From assembly GCF_002213415.1 (NCBI RefSeq), contig NZ_NJGU01000005.1:434001-498000 (forward strand): a DNA stretch of 64,000 bases, written 5' to 3'. Shown piece by piece: positions 1 through 8,391 of the stretch. Each line of letters begins with the position of its first letter. Positions within the stretch are counted from its first letter, which is position 1. The position numbers were made by a program, and so were the translations under genes. The notes beneath the pieces are model-generated. The model saw only the letters and a program-made list of their open reading frames with translations. It did no database searches and was not told where the DNA came from. This stretch comes from Herbaspirillum robiniae (GTDB taxonomy: Bacteria; Pseudomonadota; Gammaproteobacteria; Burkholderiales; Burkholderiaceae_D).

Positions 1-220
1 TGGCGTATTCCTTGACCTGCTCGATGGACTTGGCCACCTTCACGCCGCCGCCCTTGCCGCGACCGCCGGCATGGATCTGTGCCTTCACGACCCACACCGA
101 GCCGCCCAGGCTCTTGGCTGCCGCTTCGACTTCGTCGACGGACATGCAAGGAACGCCGCGCGGGACGGTTACGCCGAACTGGCGCAGGATTTCTTTACCC
201 TGATACTCATGGATTTTCAT
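1..220 (-). CDS. sucC: Succinyl-CoA synthetase beta subunit, 5' end only
   Basis: Only the first 73 codons lie in the window; the gene continues past base 1. The translation starts [12 protein letters not shown] and includes [19 protein letters not shown], the N-terminal ATP-grasp region of ADP/GDP-forming succinyl-CoA ligase beta subunits. With SucD the enzyme interconverts succinyl-CoA and succinate in the TCA cycle, with substrate-level phosphorylation. The ATG at 218-220 follows a purine-rich GGGAAGC ribosome site. Lying downstream of recA and recX on the same strand is the usual betaproteobacterial order. Identification is secure; the rest of the protein cannot be assessed. Confidence 0.96.
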   Translation of the reverse strand, partial: MKIHEYQGKEILRQFGVTVPRGVPCMSVDEVEAAAKSLGGSVWVVKAQIHAGGRGKGGGVKVAKSIEQVKEYA

Positions 221-707
221 GGGAGCTTCCCTTTAGACACTAAATGAATAAAACTTGCCGGATTGAAATTCTGCCGACGGCGCAATGCCGACGGACGAGA
301 AAGCAGACCGCAACCCGCAGGCGGGTGTCGCATCCGTCGCCGGATGGGAACTGGCGCAGGCATGAGCTGCGCGGGTTGCGAAAGAATTCTTAGAATTAGG
401 CATGTGCATGCCGTCTGCATGAGTTGGTCTGATATTCGTGTCCCGCCGGACGGCCGACGGGATCCGCATTATCCGCCTTCACTGCTGTCGTGAGCCTTAC
501 ATCGATGCGCCGTTGGAAAAAACCGGCAACAAACGCATCTCCTCAAGCTCCCGCGCCGCAGCAAAAACTTCCGAATTCTAGCACAGGCCGGTGAGGCTGA
601 GCGCCGGTAGCGCTAACATTGCCGATAAAGACCGGATCGGGCTTTCACGGGCATTTTGAACTTGCGGAGAGATACAGGCGCGGCGCGTGCGGCGGCGCCA
701 TCGTGAC
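221..707. other. sucC-recX intergenic region
   Basis: This 487-base gap sits between the recX stop and the sucC start, both on the minus strand. It must carry the sucC promoter, but I cannot fix one. A GCCGATAA octamer at 621-628 on the plus strand resembles a sigma-28 -10 box but has no matching -35. I see no convincing small gene or terminator. Confidence 0.4.
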
Positions 708-1175
708 TCAGAGGGCGCCGTCCTCGTCATCGAGCCAGGCCGTGTTGAAGGCCTCGCGGATGCTGCGATGGGAAAAACCGCGCTGCTGCAGGAAGCGCAT
801 CTGCCTGGCGCGCGTCTCGGCATCGGCCGGCGGTTCGGCGAACTTGCGCCGCAACACCTGGGCCGCGCGCTCGCCCTCGCCTTGCGCCAGATCGGCCTTG
901 AGCTCGGCCAGGGCCTCGCCCTCGATCCCATGGCCATGCAGCTCGGACAGGATGCGGTTGTTGCCGTAGCGCGCGGCGCGACGGTTCACCAGCGATTCGG
1001 AGAAACGCTCTTCGGAGAGAAAACGGGATTGTTCCAGCCAGTTGAGCAGGGCGTCGATGTCATCGCCCTCTTGCGCGTAAGGGGTGAGCTTACGCGCAAG
1101 TTCCAGGCGACTATGCTCACGTGAAGAGAGATATTTGAGCGCCCGTGCTTTCAGGCTGATCGGCGGTCTTGGCAT
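708..1175 (-). CDS. recX: Regulatory protein RecX
   Basis: A 155-residue protein of normal RecX size. It starts MPRPPISLKARALKYLSSREHSR, and its helical repeats include LLNWLEQSRFLSEERFSES and RQMRFLQQRGFSHRSI, the three-helix repeat pattern of RecX. RecX binds RecA filaments in the cytoplasm and limits their extension and coprotease activity. It lies 274 bases downstream of recA on the same strand, so it is probably co-transcribed and LexA-controlled through the recA promoter, though the gap could hold a processing site or a weak promoter. No anomalies seen. Both the motifs and the context support the call. Confidence 0.95.
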   Translation of the reverse strand: MPRPPISLKARALKYLSSREHSRLELARKLTPYAQEGDDIDALLNWLEQSRFLSEERFSESLVNRRAARYGNNRILSELHGHGIEGEALAELKADLAQGEGERAAQVLRRKFAEPPADAETRARQMRFLQQRGFSHRSIREAFNTAWLDDEDGAL

Positions 1176-1449
1176 GACGTTCGACTACACGGGGTAGGAC
1201 GGGATTTCGATAAAGCGGGACCGCAGGCCACCGGACAACATATCGGCGATTGCGGCAACTACGTCCGTTGCGGACTTCGGCGCTGAGACCGAGCTTGCCT
1301 CCACAGCGGCTTGACACGACCGGAACGCCGGCGAAGGTCAGGCTTCCCTCGCCGATGCTCCGGCTTGACCGGCCCCGGATATGAATACGGATGCGGAGCC
1401 GGCGCAATCAGGTCCATGCATCGCGCTCTTCACGATGCATCGGCGCAGA

Positions 1450-2499
1450 TCAGGAAGCTTCGACCTTGGCTTCGCCGCCGGCCAGCTCAGGCACGCCCAG
1501 CGCGATGCGGACCTTGTTCTCGATCTCGCGCGCCAGCTCCGGGCGTTCCTTCAGGAAGTTGCGCGCATTGTCCTTGCCCTGGCCGATCTTGTCGCCGTTG
1601 TAGCTGTACCAGGCGCCGGACTTCTCGACCACCTTGTGCTCCGAACCCAGGTCCAGGATCTCGCCTTCGCGCGAGGTGCCTTCTCCATACAGGATGTCGA
1701 AGTGCGCTTCGCGGAACGGCGGGGCAACCTTGTTCTTGACGACCTTGACGCGGGTTTCGCTGCCGATGACTTCGTCGCCGGACTTGATCGAGCCGGTGCG
1801 GCGGATGTCCAGGCGCACGGAGGCGTAGAACTTCAGCGCGTTGCCGCCGGTGGTGGTTTCCGGGTTGCCGAACATGACGCCGATCTTCATCCGGATCTGG
1901 TTGATGAAGATGACGGTGGTGTTGGTGCGGTTGATGCTGCCGGTCAGCTTGCGCAGCGCCTGCGACATCAGGCGGGCCTGCAGGCCGGGCAGCGAGTCGC
2001 CCATGTCGCCTTCGATTTCGGCCTTGGGGGTCAGCGCCGCCACCGAGTCGACCACGATCAGGTCGACCGCGCCGGAGCGCACCAGGGCGTCGGTAATTTC
2101 AAGCGCCTGTTCGCCGGTGTCCGGCTGCGAAATCAGCAGGTCGTTCAGGTTCACGCCCAGCTTCTGGGCATAGGTGACATCCAGCGCATGCTCGGCGTCG
2201 ATGAAGGCGCAGGTGCCGCCCAGTTTTTGCATTTCGGCAATGGCTTGCAGCGTCAGGGTGGTCTTGCCCGACGATTCCGGGCCGTAGATCTCGACGACGC
2301 GGCCGCGCGGCAGGCCGCCGACGCCCAGTGCGATATCCAGGCCGAGGGAACCGGTCGAGACGACCTGGATCTCCTCTGCGATGATGCCGTCTTCCATGCG
2401 CATCACGGAGCCCTTGCCAAACTGCTTTTCAATCTGCGCCAACGCGGCGGCCAGCGCCTTGCCCTTTTCAGAGGTGTTCGCAGCTTTTTTGTCGTCCAT
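1450..2499 (-). CDS. recA: Recombinase RecA
   Basis: A 349-residue RecA: ATP-dependent strand exchange, and the coprotease that triggers LexA self-cleavage. The Walker A motif GPESSGKT is at residues 73-80 and Walker B ([10 protein letters not shown]) near 150. The DNA-binding loop region reads [20 protein letters not shown], followed by [19 protein letters not shown]. The acidic C-terminal tail ends GGEAKVEAS. The start [12 protein letters not shown] is preceded by an A/G-rich ribosome site (CGAGAGAGAT). A perfect LexA box lies 110 bases upstream. Length and motifs are those of an ordinary betaproteobacterial RecA. Confidence 0.99.
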   Translation of the reverse strand: MDDKKAANTSEKGKALAAALAQIEKQFGKGSVMRMEDGIIAEEIQVVSTGSLGLDIALGVGGLPRGRVVEIYGPESSGKTTLTLQAIAEMQKLGGTCAFIDAEHALDVTYAQKLGVNLNDLLISQPDTGEQALEITDALVRSGAVDLIVVDSVAALTPKAEIEGDMGDSLPGLQARLMSQALRKLTGSINRTNTTVIFINQIRMKIGVMFGNPETTTGGNALKFYASVRLDIRRTGSIKSGDEVIGSETRVKVVKNKVAPPFREAHFDILYGEGTSREGEILDLGSEHKVVEKSGAWYSYNGDKIGQGKDNARNFLKERPELAREIENKVRIALGVPELAGGEAKVEAS

Positions 2500-2608
2500 A
2501 AATCTCTCTCGGCAAAAGGTCGTGAAGAAGTGTACTTACAGGAAATGATTGCTTGGATGCATCGGATCGGTTTTTCCGCTTCGCGAAACGGGCACCAATG
2601 AAGCGACA

Positions 2609-2624
2609 CTGTATAAAAAAACAG
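2609..2624. promoter_or_regulatory. LexA (SOS) box upstream of recA
   Basis: The sequence is CTGT-ATAAAAAA-ACAG, an exact CTGT-N8-ACAG LexA operator. The flanking bases (CA before, TG after) extend the dyad to 2607-2626. It sits 110 bases upstream of the recA start, which fits repression of recA (and perhaps recX) until DNA damage. Confidence 0.92.
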
Positions 2625-2781
2625 TGATCCGTGCAAGCGTTTTCGAAATTCCCGCTGAAGGGCTCAATTATAAGAGAGCCGCCGGAGCACAGAGGCGTGG
2701 TTGCAACGGTATTGATGCACGACGGGCCAAAAACCGGCACACTCGCGCTTTGCCTAGAAATACGTGCGTTTTCCGTCCCTA

Positions 2782-2832
2782 TATTTGCTAGGGGCCGATG
2801 CCGTTTTGATATACATTTCAGGCTAGCAATAT
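2782..2832. repeat. Imperfect inverted repeat upstream of receiver-TPR gene
   Basis: The arm ATATTTGCTAG (about 2781-2791) and the arm CTAGCAATAT (about 2823-2832) are inverted copies, with one extra T in the first and 31 bases between. The pair ends some 33 bases before the ATG at 2866, a position where a transcription factor could act. This is an operator candidate only; no known regulator is implied. Confidence 0.35.
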
Positions 2833-2865
2833 AACGAGATAAAGACTGTTTTATAGACTGTAGTC

Positions 2866-4494
2866 ATGAGTTTAGTCCCCTTTAGCCATATCAGCGCCCT
2901 GCGCTGCCTGATCATCGACGACATGCCGACGATGCGCCAGAACATCCGGATGCACCTCGGCCAGCTCGGCGTGACCAAGGTGGATCAGGCCGCCACGCCT
3001 GACGAATCGATCCGTTTCGTGCAGGCGGGGAGCTATGACCTCATCATCTGCGACTACAACCTGAACAAGGAAAGCAACGGCCAGCAGCTGCTGGAGTTCT
3101 TCCGCACCCAGAACATGCTTTCGCCGACCTCGATGTTCATCATGGTCACCGCCGAAAGCGGCTACAACCTGGTGGCCAGCGCCGCCGAGTTCCAGCCCGA
3201 CGCCTACATGCTCAAGCCGCTGACGGCCAGCCGCATCGCCGAGCGCGTGGATCGCCTGCTGGAGAAGCAGCACGCCATGCTGCCGGTGACCGAGAAGATG
3301 AAGCGCAAGGACTTCGCCGGCGCCATCATCGAATGCGACAACGTGCTCAAGTCGGCGCCGAAGTGGATCGTCGAGATCATGAAGACCAAGGGCACGCTGC
3401 TGATCGAGCAGCGCCGCATCGACGAGGCGCGCGAGGTCTATACCCAGGCGCTGGCCATGCGCGACGACCTGGTCTGGGCCAAGGTCGGCCTGGCCCGCTG
3501 CAACATCGTCGCCGGACAGCTGGACGACGCGCGCACCATCGTCGAAGACGTGCTGGCGCAGAACAAGCAGTTCATCGCCGCCTACGACCTGTTGGCGCAG
3601 ATCGACGAGGCCCAGGGCAACCAGGAAGGCGCGCTGGCCGCGCTGACCATGTCGTCGGAAATCATTCCCTCGGCGCGCCGCAGCCGCCTGGTGGGCGAAG
3701 TGGCCTACCGCAGCGGCCACCTCGACCAGGCGCGCGAAGCCTACGACAAGGTGCTCAAGCACACCAAGGGTTCGCTCACCGCGCAACCCACCGACCTGCT
3801 GTCGCTGGCCCAGGTCCACGTCGACAGCGGCGATCCGGACCAGGCCCTGCGCCTGCTGGAAAGTGCGCCGCGCCGCTACGAAGAATCCAAGATGTTCGCC
3901 TCGGCCCAGGCCGCGGTGCAGGCGCAGGCCTACGTGCAGCTGGGCGACACCATCTCGGCGCAACAGGCGTTCGAGACCGCGCGCCAGGCCGCCGGCAAGG
4001 ACATCTCCGAAGTCGCCACGCTGGCGCTGGCCAAGGCGGCGTTCTCGATGGGCAAGGATGAGGAAGGCGCCAAGCTGATCGCCGACGCCATCAAGTCCGA
4101 CCACGAAAACAAAACGCTGCAGATGCTGGCGCGCAAGGTCCTGGCCGACACCGGCAAGACGGCGCTGGCCGAGGAGCTGATCGACGGCGCGGTCAAGCAT
4201 TGCATGAGCATCATCGCCGAGGCCAACGCGCTCATGCGCAGCGCCAAACCCGACGAATCCCTGGCCAAGCTGGAAGAGGCGCTCAACAGCATGCCCGAGA
4301 ATACCGGCGTGCTGCTGGCATCGGCCCAGCTGCACCTGTTGTGGATGAGCCAGCGCGGCTGGAACGACGAGTACGTCAAGCGGGTACGGCGCTACCTCGC
4401 CACCCTGGACCGCCTGATTCCGGGCAATGACCGTGTCGCCAAGATGCACAAGTTCTTGCGCGACACCCTGAGCAAAGTTGCCCCGAAGAGCTGA
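2866..4494 (+). CDS. CheY-like receiver domain protein with C-terminal TPR array
   Basis: A 542-residue cytoplasmic protein. Residues 12-135 form a receiver: acidic pocket LIIDDM (Asp18-19), phosphoacceptor Asp63 in LIICDYNL, Thr95, and Lys117 in YMLKPL. From about residue 140 to the end it is helical and reads as tetratricopeptide repeats (for example WAKVGLARCNIVAGQLDDAR and AREVYTQALAMRDDL), a protein-docking surface rather than a DNA-binding output. A two-component kinase starts 2 bases after its stop, so the pair is probably translationally coupled and the kinase is the likely phosphodonor. Domain calls are firm; the pathway and partner are unknown. Confidence 0.85.
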   Translation: MSLVPFSHISALRCLIIDDMPTMRQNIRMHLGQLGVTKVDQAATPDESIRFVQAGSYDLIICDYNLNKESNGQQLLEFFRTQNMLSPTSMFIMVTAESGYNLVASAAEFQPDAYMLKPLTASRIAERVDRLLEKQHAMLPVTEKMKRKDFAGAIIECDNVLKSAPKWIVEIMKTKGTLLIEQRRIDEAREVYTQALAMRDDLVWAKVGLARCNIVAGQLDDARTIVEDVLAQNKQFIAAYDLLAQIDEAQGNQEGALAALTMSSEIIPSARRSRLVGEVAYRSGHLDQAREAYDKVLKHTKGSLTAQPTDLLSLAQVHVDSGDPDQALRLLESAPRRYEESKMFASAQAAVQAQAYVQLGDTISAQQAFETARQAAGKDISEVATLALAKAAFSMGKDEEGAKLIADAIKSDHENKTLQMLARKVLADTGKTALAEELIDGAVKHCMSIIAEANALMRSAKPDESLAKLEEALNSMPENTGVLLASAQLHLLWMSQRGWNDEYVKRVRRYLATLDRLIPGNDRVAKMHKFLRDTLSKVAPKS

Positions 4495-4496
4495 CC

Positions 4497-5105
4497 ATGG
4501 ATCCGAAGCTAGCCGCGATCATCATTCACGACATCAAGAACTCCCTGGGCGTGCTGGAGGGCGAGTTGCGTCGCCTGTCCGACGATGTGCCGCGCGCGCA
4601 GCAGGCGCATGTCACCTGCCTGGCGCTGCAGGAAAAGCTGATCGCTTTCCTGACCCTCTACAAGGCCGATTCGCAGGGCCTGCGCGCGCAGGTCGATGCG
4701 GTGTCGCCGCTGGACTTCCTCGACTCGCTGCTGCGTGAGCATGCCGTGGGCCGCAACGGCAGCAGCATCGAGGTGAAGGTCGACGAAACCAATATGCCGC
4801 TGATCGGCTTCTTCGACGAGCACCTGGTGGCGCTGGCGCTGGAAGCCGCGCTGCAGAACGCCAGCCGCTTCGCGCGCACGCGCATCGAGCTCGGCTGCCA
4901 CAAGAATCCCGACGGCGGCGTGATCTTCACCGTGCGCGACGACGGCCCCGGCATCGGCACGCACGAAGAAAAGCCCTCGACCGGCCTGGGCATGGACCTG
5001 TGCAACGCCATCGCCACCGCCCATAACAAGGAAAACCAGCAGGGCGAGGCGCGCCTGTCCAACCATCCGGACGGCGGCGCGCTGTTCGAACTCTGCCTGC
5101 CTTGA
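4497..5105 (+). CDS. Small soluble sensor histidine kinase
   Basis: A 202-residue protein with no membrane segment or separate sensor domain. The H-box is at the extreme N-terminus (IIIHDIKNSLGVLEGEL, His11), an HDIKN variant. The ATPase core follows: an N-box-like ALEAALQNASRF, a G1 box RDDGPGIGTHEEK and a G2 box STGLGMDLC, ending LFELCLP. It is therefore a minimal dimerisation-plus-catalysis kinase. It starts 2 bases after the receiver-TPR gene and most likely phosphorylates it, the TPR array perhaps supplying the signal input. A phosphatase-only role is also possible. Domains are clear; function is unknown. Confidence 0.8.
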   Translation: MDPKLAAIIIHDIKNSLGVLEGELRRLSDDVPRAQQAHVTCLALQEKLIAFLTLYKADSQGLRAQVDAVSPLDFLDSLLREHAVGRNGSSIEVKVDETNMPLIGFFDEHLVALALEAALQNASRFARTRIELGCHKNPDGGVIFTVRDDGPGIGTHEEKPSTGLGMDLCNAIATAHNKENQQGEARLSNHPDGGALFELCLP

Positions 5106-5249
5106 TCCTTCCGGCTTGCGCAACCGTCGCCGCGACGGGCATGCGCAAAGCGCATATCCAAGCTTGAAAATAGTCGTTCTGCCGCACCGCGTTCGTCCTT
5201 AGAGTGTTTGTCTGCATCGCAGACTCCCGACACAACAAGAACGGACCCC

Positions 5250-6236
5250 ATGGAACGCAGACACTTCCTCCGCCTCGGCCCGGCCGCGCTCGGCGCCGCC
5301 ATGCTGGGCGCCGCGCCGCTGCTGGCGCGCGCCGCGCAAGCTCCCAAGACCATCCGGCTGGACTACGCCTATTACTCGCCGCCCAGCCTGGTGCTGCGCA
5401 AGTTCGGCTGGCTGGAGGAAGACCTGAAGGCCCAGGGCACCGAGGTCAAATGGGTGCTCAGCCAGGGCAGCAACCGCGCGCTCGAATACCTCAACAGCGA
5501 CAGCGTGGACTTCGGCAGCACCGCCGGACTGGCCGCCCTGCTGGCGCGCGCCAACGGCAATCCGATCAAGGCGGTGTACGTGTATTCGCGCCCGGAATGG
5601 ACCGCGCTGGCGGTGGCCAAGGACTCGCCGATCCGATCCGTGCGCGAGCTCAAGGGCAAGAAAGTCGCCGCCACCAAGGGCACCGATCCTTATCTCTTCC
5701 TGCTGCGCGCGCTGCACGAGAACGGCCTGAAGAAGAGCGACGTCGAGATCGTCCACCTGCAACATCCTGACGGCCGCGCCGCGCTCGAACAAGGCCGCGT
5801 CGACGCTTGGGCCGGACTCGATCCGCACCTGGCCGCCAGCGAACTCGAAGCCGGCTCGCGCCTGATCTACCGCAACGTGAACTTCAACACCTATGGCTTC
5901 CTCAACGTCAGCGACACCTTCGCCGCGCGCCATCCGGAGCAGGTAAAGCGCGTGATCGCCGCCTACGAAAAGGCGCGCGCGTGGATCGCCGCGCATCCGG
6001 AAGAGACGGTCAAGCTGCTGGCGGAAGAGTCAAAGCTCTCGCCCGAGGTGGCGCGCCTGCAGCTCAAGCGCAATGACTTCTCGCATCCGCAGATCGGCCG
6101 CGAGCACATCGACGCGCTGCGCGCCGCCGCGCCCATCCTGACCGAGGAAGACCTGGTCAAGAGCGGCACCGACCTGCCCCGCACCATCAACGCGCTGATC
6201 GATCCCTCCTACGCGCAGGGCGTGGTGAAGGCCTGA
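5250..6236 (+). CDS. ABC importer substrate-binding protein, SsuA/TauA/NrtA type (first copy)
   Basis: About 328 residues. The leader MERRHFLRLGPAALGAAMLG has a twin-arginine motif (RRHFLRL) and ends near LLARAAQAP, suggesting Tat export to the periplasm. The mature part has the aliphatic-sulfonate binding-protein pattern: an IRLDYAYYSPPSLVLRKFGW opening, SVDFGSTAGLAALLARANG, and GRAALEQGRVDAWAGLDPHL. I chose the ATG at 5250 because it begins the export signal; an in-frame ATG at 5208 would put 14 polar residues before it. The next gene, a cognate permease, starts 5 bases downstream. The substrate (sulfonate, taurine, nitrate or another) cannot be read from sequence. Confidence 0.85.
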   Translation: MERRHFLRLGPAALGAAMLGAAPLLARAAQAPKTIRLDYAYYSPPSLVLRKFGWLEEDLKAQGTEVKWVLSQGSNRALEYLNSDSVDFGSTAGLAALLARANGNPIKAVYVYSRPEWTALAVAKDSPIRSVRELKGKKVAATKGTDPYLFLLRALHENGLKKSDVEIVHLQHPDGRAALEQGRVDAWAGLDPHLAASELEAGSRLIYRNVNFNTYGFLNVSDTFAARHPEQVKRVIAAYEKARAWIAAHPEETVKLLAEESKLSPEVARLQLKRNDFSHPQIGREHIDALRAAAPILTEEDLVKSGTDLPRTINALIDPSYAQGVVKA

Positions 6237-6240
6237 GGCG

Positions 6241-7143
6241 ATGAGCGACACCGGATCCGGCAGCCTGCCTGCGCCGGCGGGAGCGCGACCCGGCGCTGCC
6301 GCCGCCAGGGCCAACGCCAACACCACGGCAGCCAGGCCGGCTCGCCGCGGATGGCCATTCGACCACGGCTATCGCCCCGGCCGCTTCACCGGCTGGCTCC
6401 TGCCGGTTGCCGTGCTGCTGTTGTCGGAAGCCGGCGCGCGCCTGGACATCATCCCGGCGCGCCTGTTGCCGCCGCCCAGCGAACTGGCGCAGACGCTGTG
6501 GTCGCTCGCGGTCCGCGGCGAGTTGCTGCCGCATATCTGGGCAAGCCTGGCGCGCGTGGTCGCCGGCTTTGCGATCGGCAGCGCGCTGGCGATCGCGCTG
6601 GGCCTGCTGGTCGGCATCAGCCGGCGCGCCGAAGCACTGCTGGAGCCCAGCTTCCAGGCGCTGCGCGCCATTCCCAGCCTGGCCTGGATCCCCTTGCTGC
6701 TGCTGTGGCTGGGCATCGATGAGACGCCCAAGATCGTACTGATTGCCATCGGCGCCTTCTTCCCGGTCTACCTGAACCTGGTGGCGGGCATCCGCGACAT
6801 CGATGTCAAGCTGATCGAAGTCGGCACCAGCTCGGGCCTGGACACGACTGAACTGATACGCCACATCCTGCTGCCGGCATCGCTGCCCTACCTGTTCGCC
6901 GGATTGCGCGGCGGGCTCAGCCTGGCCTGGATGTTCCTGGTCGCGGCCGAGCTGATCGCAGCCACCCGCGGCGTCGGCTACCTGCTCTCCGACGGGCGCG
7001 AAAGCAGCCGGCCCGACCTGGTGCTGGCCGCCATCCTGATCCTGGCGCTGCTGGGCAAATTGAGCGACAGCCTGCTGCGGCTGCTGGAACAACGCTGCCT
7101 GCGCTGGCGCGATGCGCATCGTCCCGCCTCCCCAAAATCCTGA
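6241..7143 (+). CDS. ABC importer permease, SsuC/TauC type
   Basis: A 300-residue inner-membrane permease. After a charged, alanine-rich N-terminus of about 45 residues come roughly six membrane segments (for example WLLPVAVLLLSEAG, ALAIALGLLVGI and LVLAAILILALLGKL). The ATPase-docking EAA loop is clear: EVGTSSGLDTTELIRHILLP. The protein matches the family that works with SsuA/TauA-like receptors. It lies between two receptor genes, 5 bases after the first and 21 before the second, so one operon is likely. No ATPase gene is adjacent, so the motor subunit must come from elsewhere or is lost. Confidence 0.88.
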   Translation: MSDTGSGSLPAPAGARPGAAAARANANTTAARPARRGWPFDHGYRPGRFTGWLLPVAVLLLSEAGARLDIIPARLLPPPSELAQTLWSLAVRGELLPHIWASLARVVAGFAIGSALAIALGLLVGISRRAEALLEPSFQALRAIPSLAWIPLLLLWLGIDETPKIVLIAIGAFFPVYLNLVAGIRDIDVKLIEVGTSSGLDTTELIRHILLPASLPYLFAGLRGGLSLAWMFLVAAELIAATRGVGYLLSDGRESSRPDLVLAAILILALLGKLSDSLLRLLEQRCLRWRDAHRPASPKS

Positions 7144-7163
7144 CGACTTTACTTCTCTCCACC

Positions 7164-8147
7164 ATGAGCCAGTCCAAGCATCCCGACCTGATCCGCCGCC
7201 GCCTGCTGCAAGCGGGCGCCGCCTTTGCCGCAAGCGCGCTGGCGCCTTCGCTGCATGCGCAGGGCAGCGGCCGTGCGATCCGCATCGGCTACCAGAAATC
7301 CTCGACCCTGCTGACCATCATCAAGGCCAATGGCGTGCTGGAAAAGCAGCTGGGTTCCGGCGCCCGGATCAGCTGGCATGAGTTCTCCAGCGGCTTGCCG
7401 CTGCTCGAAGCGCTCAATGTCGGCGGCGTCGATCTCAGCGCCGACGTGGCCGATACCGTGCCGGTGTTCGCCCAGGCCGCCGGCGCGAAACTGACCTACC
7501 TGGCGCAGGAGTCGCCGTCGCCGTCGGCGCAGGCCATCATCGTCCGTGCCGACTCGCCGATCCGCAGCGTGGCCGAACTCAAGCGCAAGAAGATCGCCGT
7601 GACCAAGGCCGCCGGCGTGCACTACCTGCTGATCGCCACGCTGGAAAAGGCCGGCCTGAAGTTCAGCGACGTCGACGCCGCCTACCTGTCGCCGGCCGAT
7701 GGGCGCGCCGCCTTCGAACGCGGCAGCGTGGACGCCTGGGTGACCTGGGATCCCTTCCTCTCGGGCGTGCAGCGCCAGTCGCAGGTGCGCGTGCTGTCGG
7801 ACGGTCGCGGCATCGCCGACTATCAACGCTATTACCTGGCGTCGACGCCGTTTGCCGACGCCAATCCGGATGTGCTGCGCATCGTCTTCGGCGAGTTGCA
7901 GAAGACCGGCCTGTGGGTCAAGCAGCACCCGAAGGACGCGGCCGCCTTCCTTGCGCCGCTGTGGGGCCTGGATGCGGACACCGTCGAGCTCGCCAACAGC
8001 CGCCGCAGCTATGAAGTGCGCGCCGTGAAGCTGGACGCGCTGGGCGAACAGCAGCGCATCGCCGACGCCTTCTTCTCCGCCGGATTGCTGCCGAAGAAGG
8101 TGAACACCGCCGATGTGTCGATCTGGAAACCGGCAAGGCTGGGCTGA
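7164..8147 (+). CDS. ABC importer substrate-binding protein, SsuA type (second copy)
   Basis: A 327-residue periplasmic receptor with a Tat-like leader (LIRRRLLQAGAAFAASALA, cleaving near LHAQG). The body is a typical SsuA: IRIGYQKSSTLLTIIKANGV, GVDLSADVADTVPVFAQAAG and GRAAFERGSVDAWVTWDPFL. It is clearly paralogous to the first receptor but diverged, so the two probably bind different ligands for one permease. The operon continues into a 47-codon membrane peptide 3 bases downstream. Sulfonate uptake is the most likely role by family. Confidence 0.87.
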   Translation: MSQSKHPDLIRRRLLQAGAAFAASALAPSLHAQGSGRAIRIGYQKSSTLLTIIKANGVLEKQLGSGARISWHEFSSGLPLLEALNVGGVDLSADVADTVPVFAQAAGAKLTYLAQESPSPSAQAIIVRADSPIRSVAELKRKKIAVTKAAGVHYLLIATLEKAGLKFSDVDAAYLSPADGRAAFERGSVDAWVTWDPFLSGVQRQSQVRVLSDGRGIADYQRYYLASTPFADANPDVLRIVFGELQKTGLWVKQHPKDAAAFLAPLWGLDADTVELANSRRSYEVRAVKLDALGEQQRIADAFFSAGLLPKKVNTADVSIWKPARLG

Positions 8148-8150
8148 GGC

Positions 8151-8294
8151 ATGGACGGACTCGACAAGATCACGCTGGTGCTGCTGGTACTGCTGGTGGC
8201 GGTCGCCCTGTTGTTTCCGCTGTCATCGCGCCGCGGCGATGAGCGTGAGCGCGAGCATGGCGCTGCGACCGGCGACGAGAAGAAGCGCAGCTAA
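8151..8294 (+). CDS. Small single-span membrane protein (47 aa)
   Basis: A 47-codon ORF beginning ATG 3 bases after the preceding receptor stop. It encodes MDGLDKITLVLLVLLVAVAL, one hydrophobic helix (about residues 7-24), then a highly charged tail (SSRRGDERERE ... DEKKRS). The position in the operon, the sensible membrane topology and the terminator 36 bases downstream argue that it is translated. I know no family for it. It could be a small accessory subunit of the transporter. Existence is moderately supported; function is unknown. Confidence 0.55.
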   Translation: MDGLDKITLVLLVLLVAVALLFPLSSRRGDEREREHGAATGDEKKRS

Positions 8295-8329
8295 TGCGCT
8301 GTGGATAAGTTAACCGCGAGGAAGCAAGC

Positions 8330-8357
8330 AAAAGCGCCGCAACTGCGGCGCTTTTTT
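8330..8357. terminator. Bidirectional intrinsic terminator
   Basis: The stem AAAGCGCCGC / GCGGCGCTTT has a 4-base AACT loop, with a T-run on the plus side and A's on the other. It sits between the end of the plus-strand transporter operon and the convergent osmC-like gene, so it can serve both. Confidence 0.9.
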
Positions 8358-8391
8358 CATCGTGACCAGATTGGCCGATGTCCAGACGGGA

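Larger units (their letters stand above)
2500..2865. other. Divergent promoter region recA / receiver-TPR gene
   Basis: This 366-base, relatively AT-rich region lies between divergently transcribed recA and the receiver-TPR gene. It holds the LexA box at 2609-2624 and, nearer the plus-strand gene, an imperfect inverted repeat (about 2782-2832). No coding sequence is convincing here. Confidence 0.6.

Noticed and set aside
621..628. GCCGATAA octamer resembling a sigma-28 -10 box
   Set aside because: No TAAA at the required distance upstream, and no flagellar or chemotaxis gene follows.
2872..4449. Minus-strand open frame of about 525 codons opposite the receiver-TPR gene
   Set aside because: No recognisable motif and low-complexity composition; the sense strand encodes an intact receiver and TPR array.
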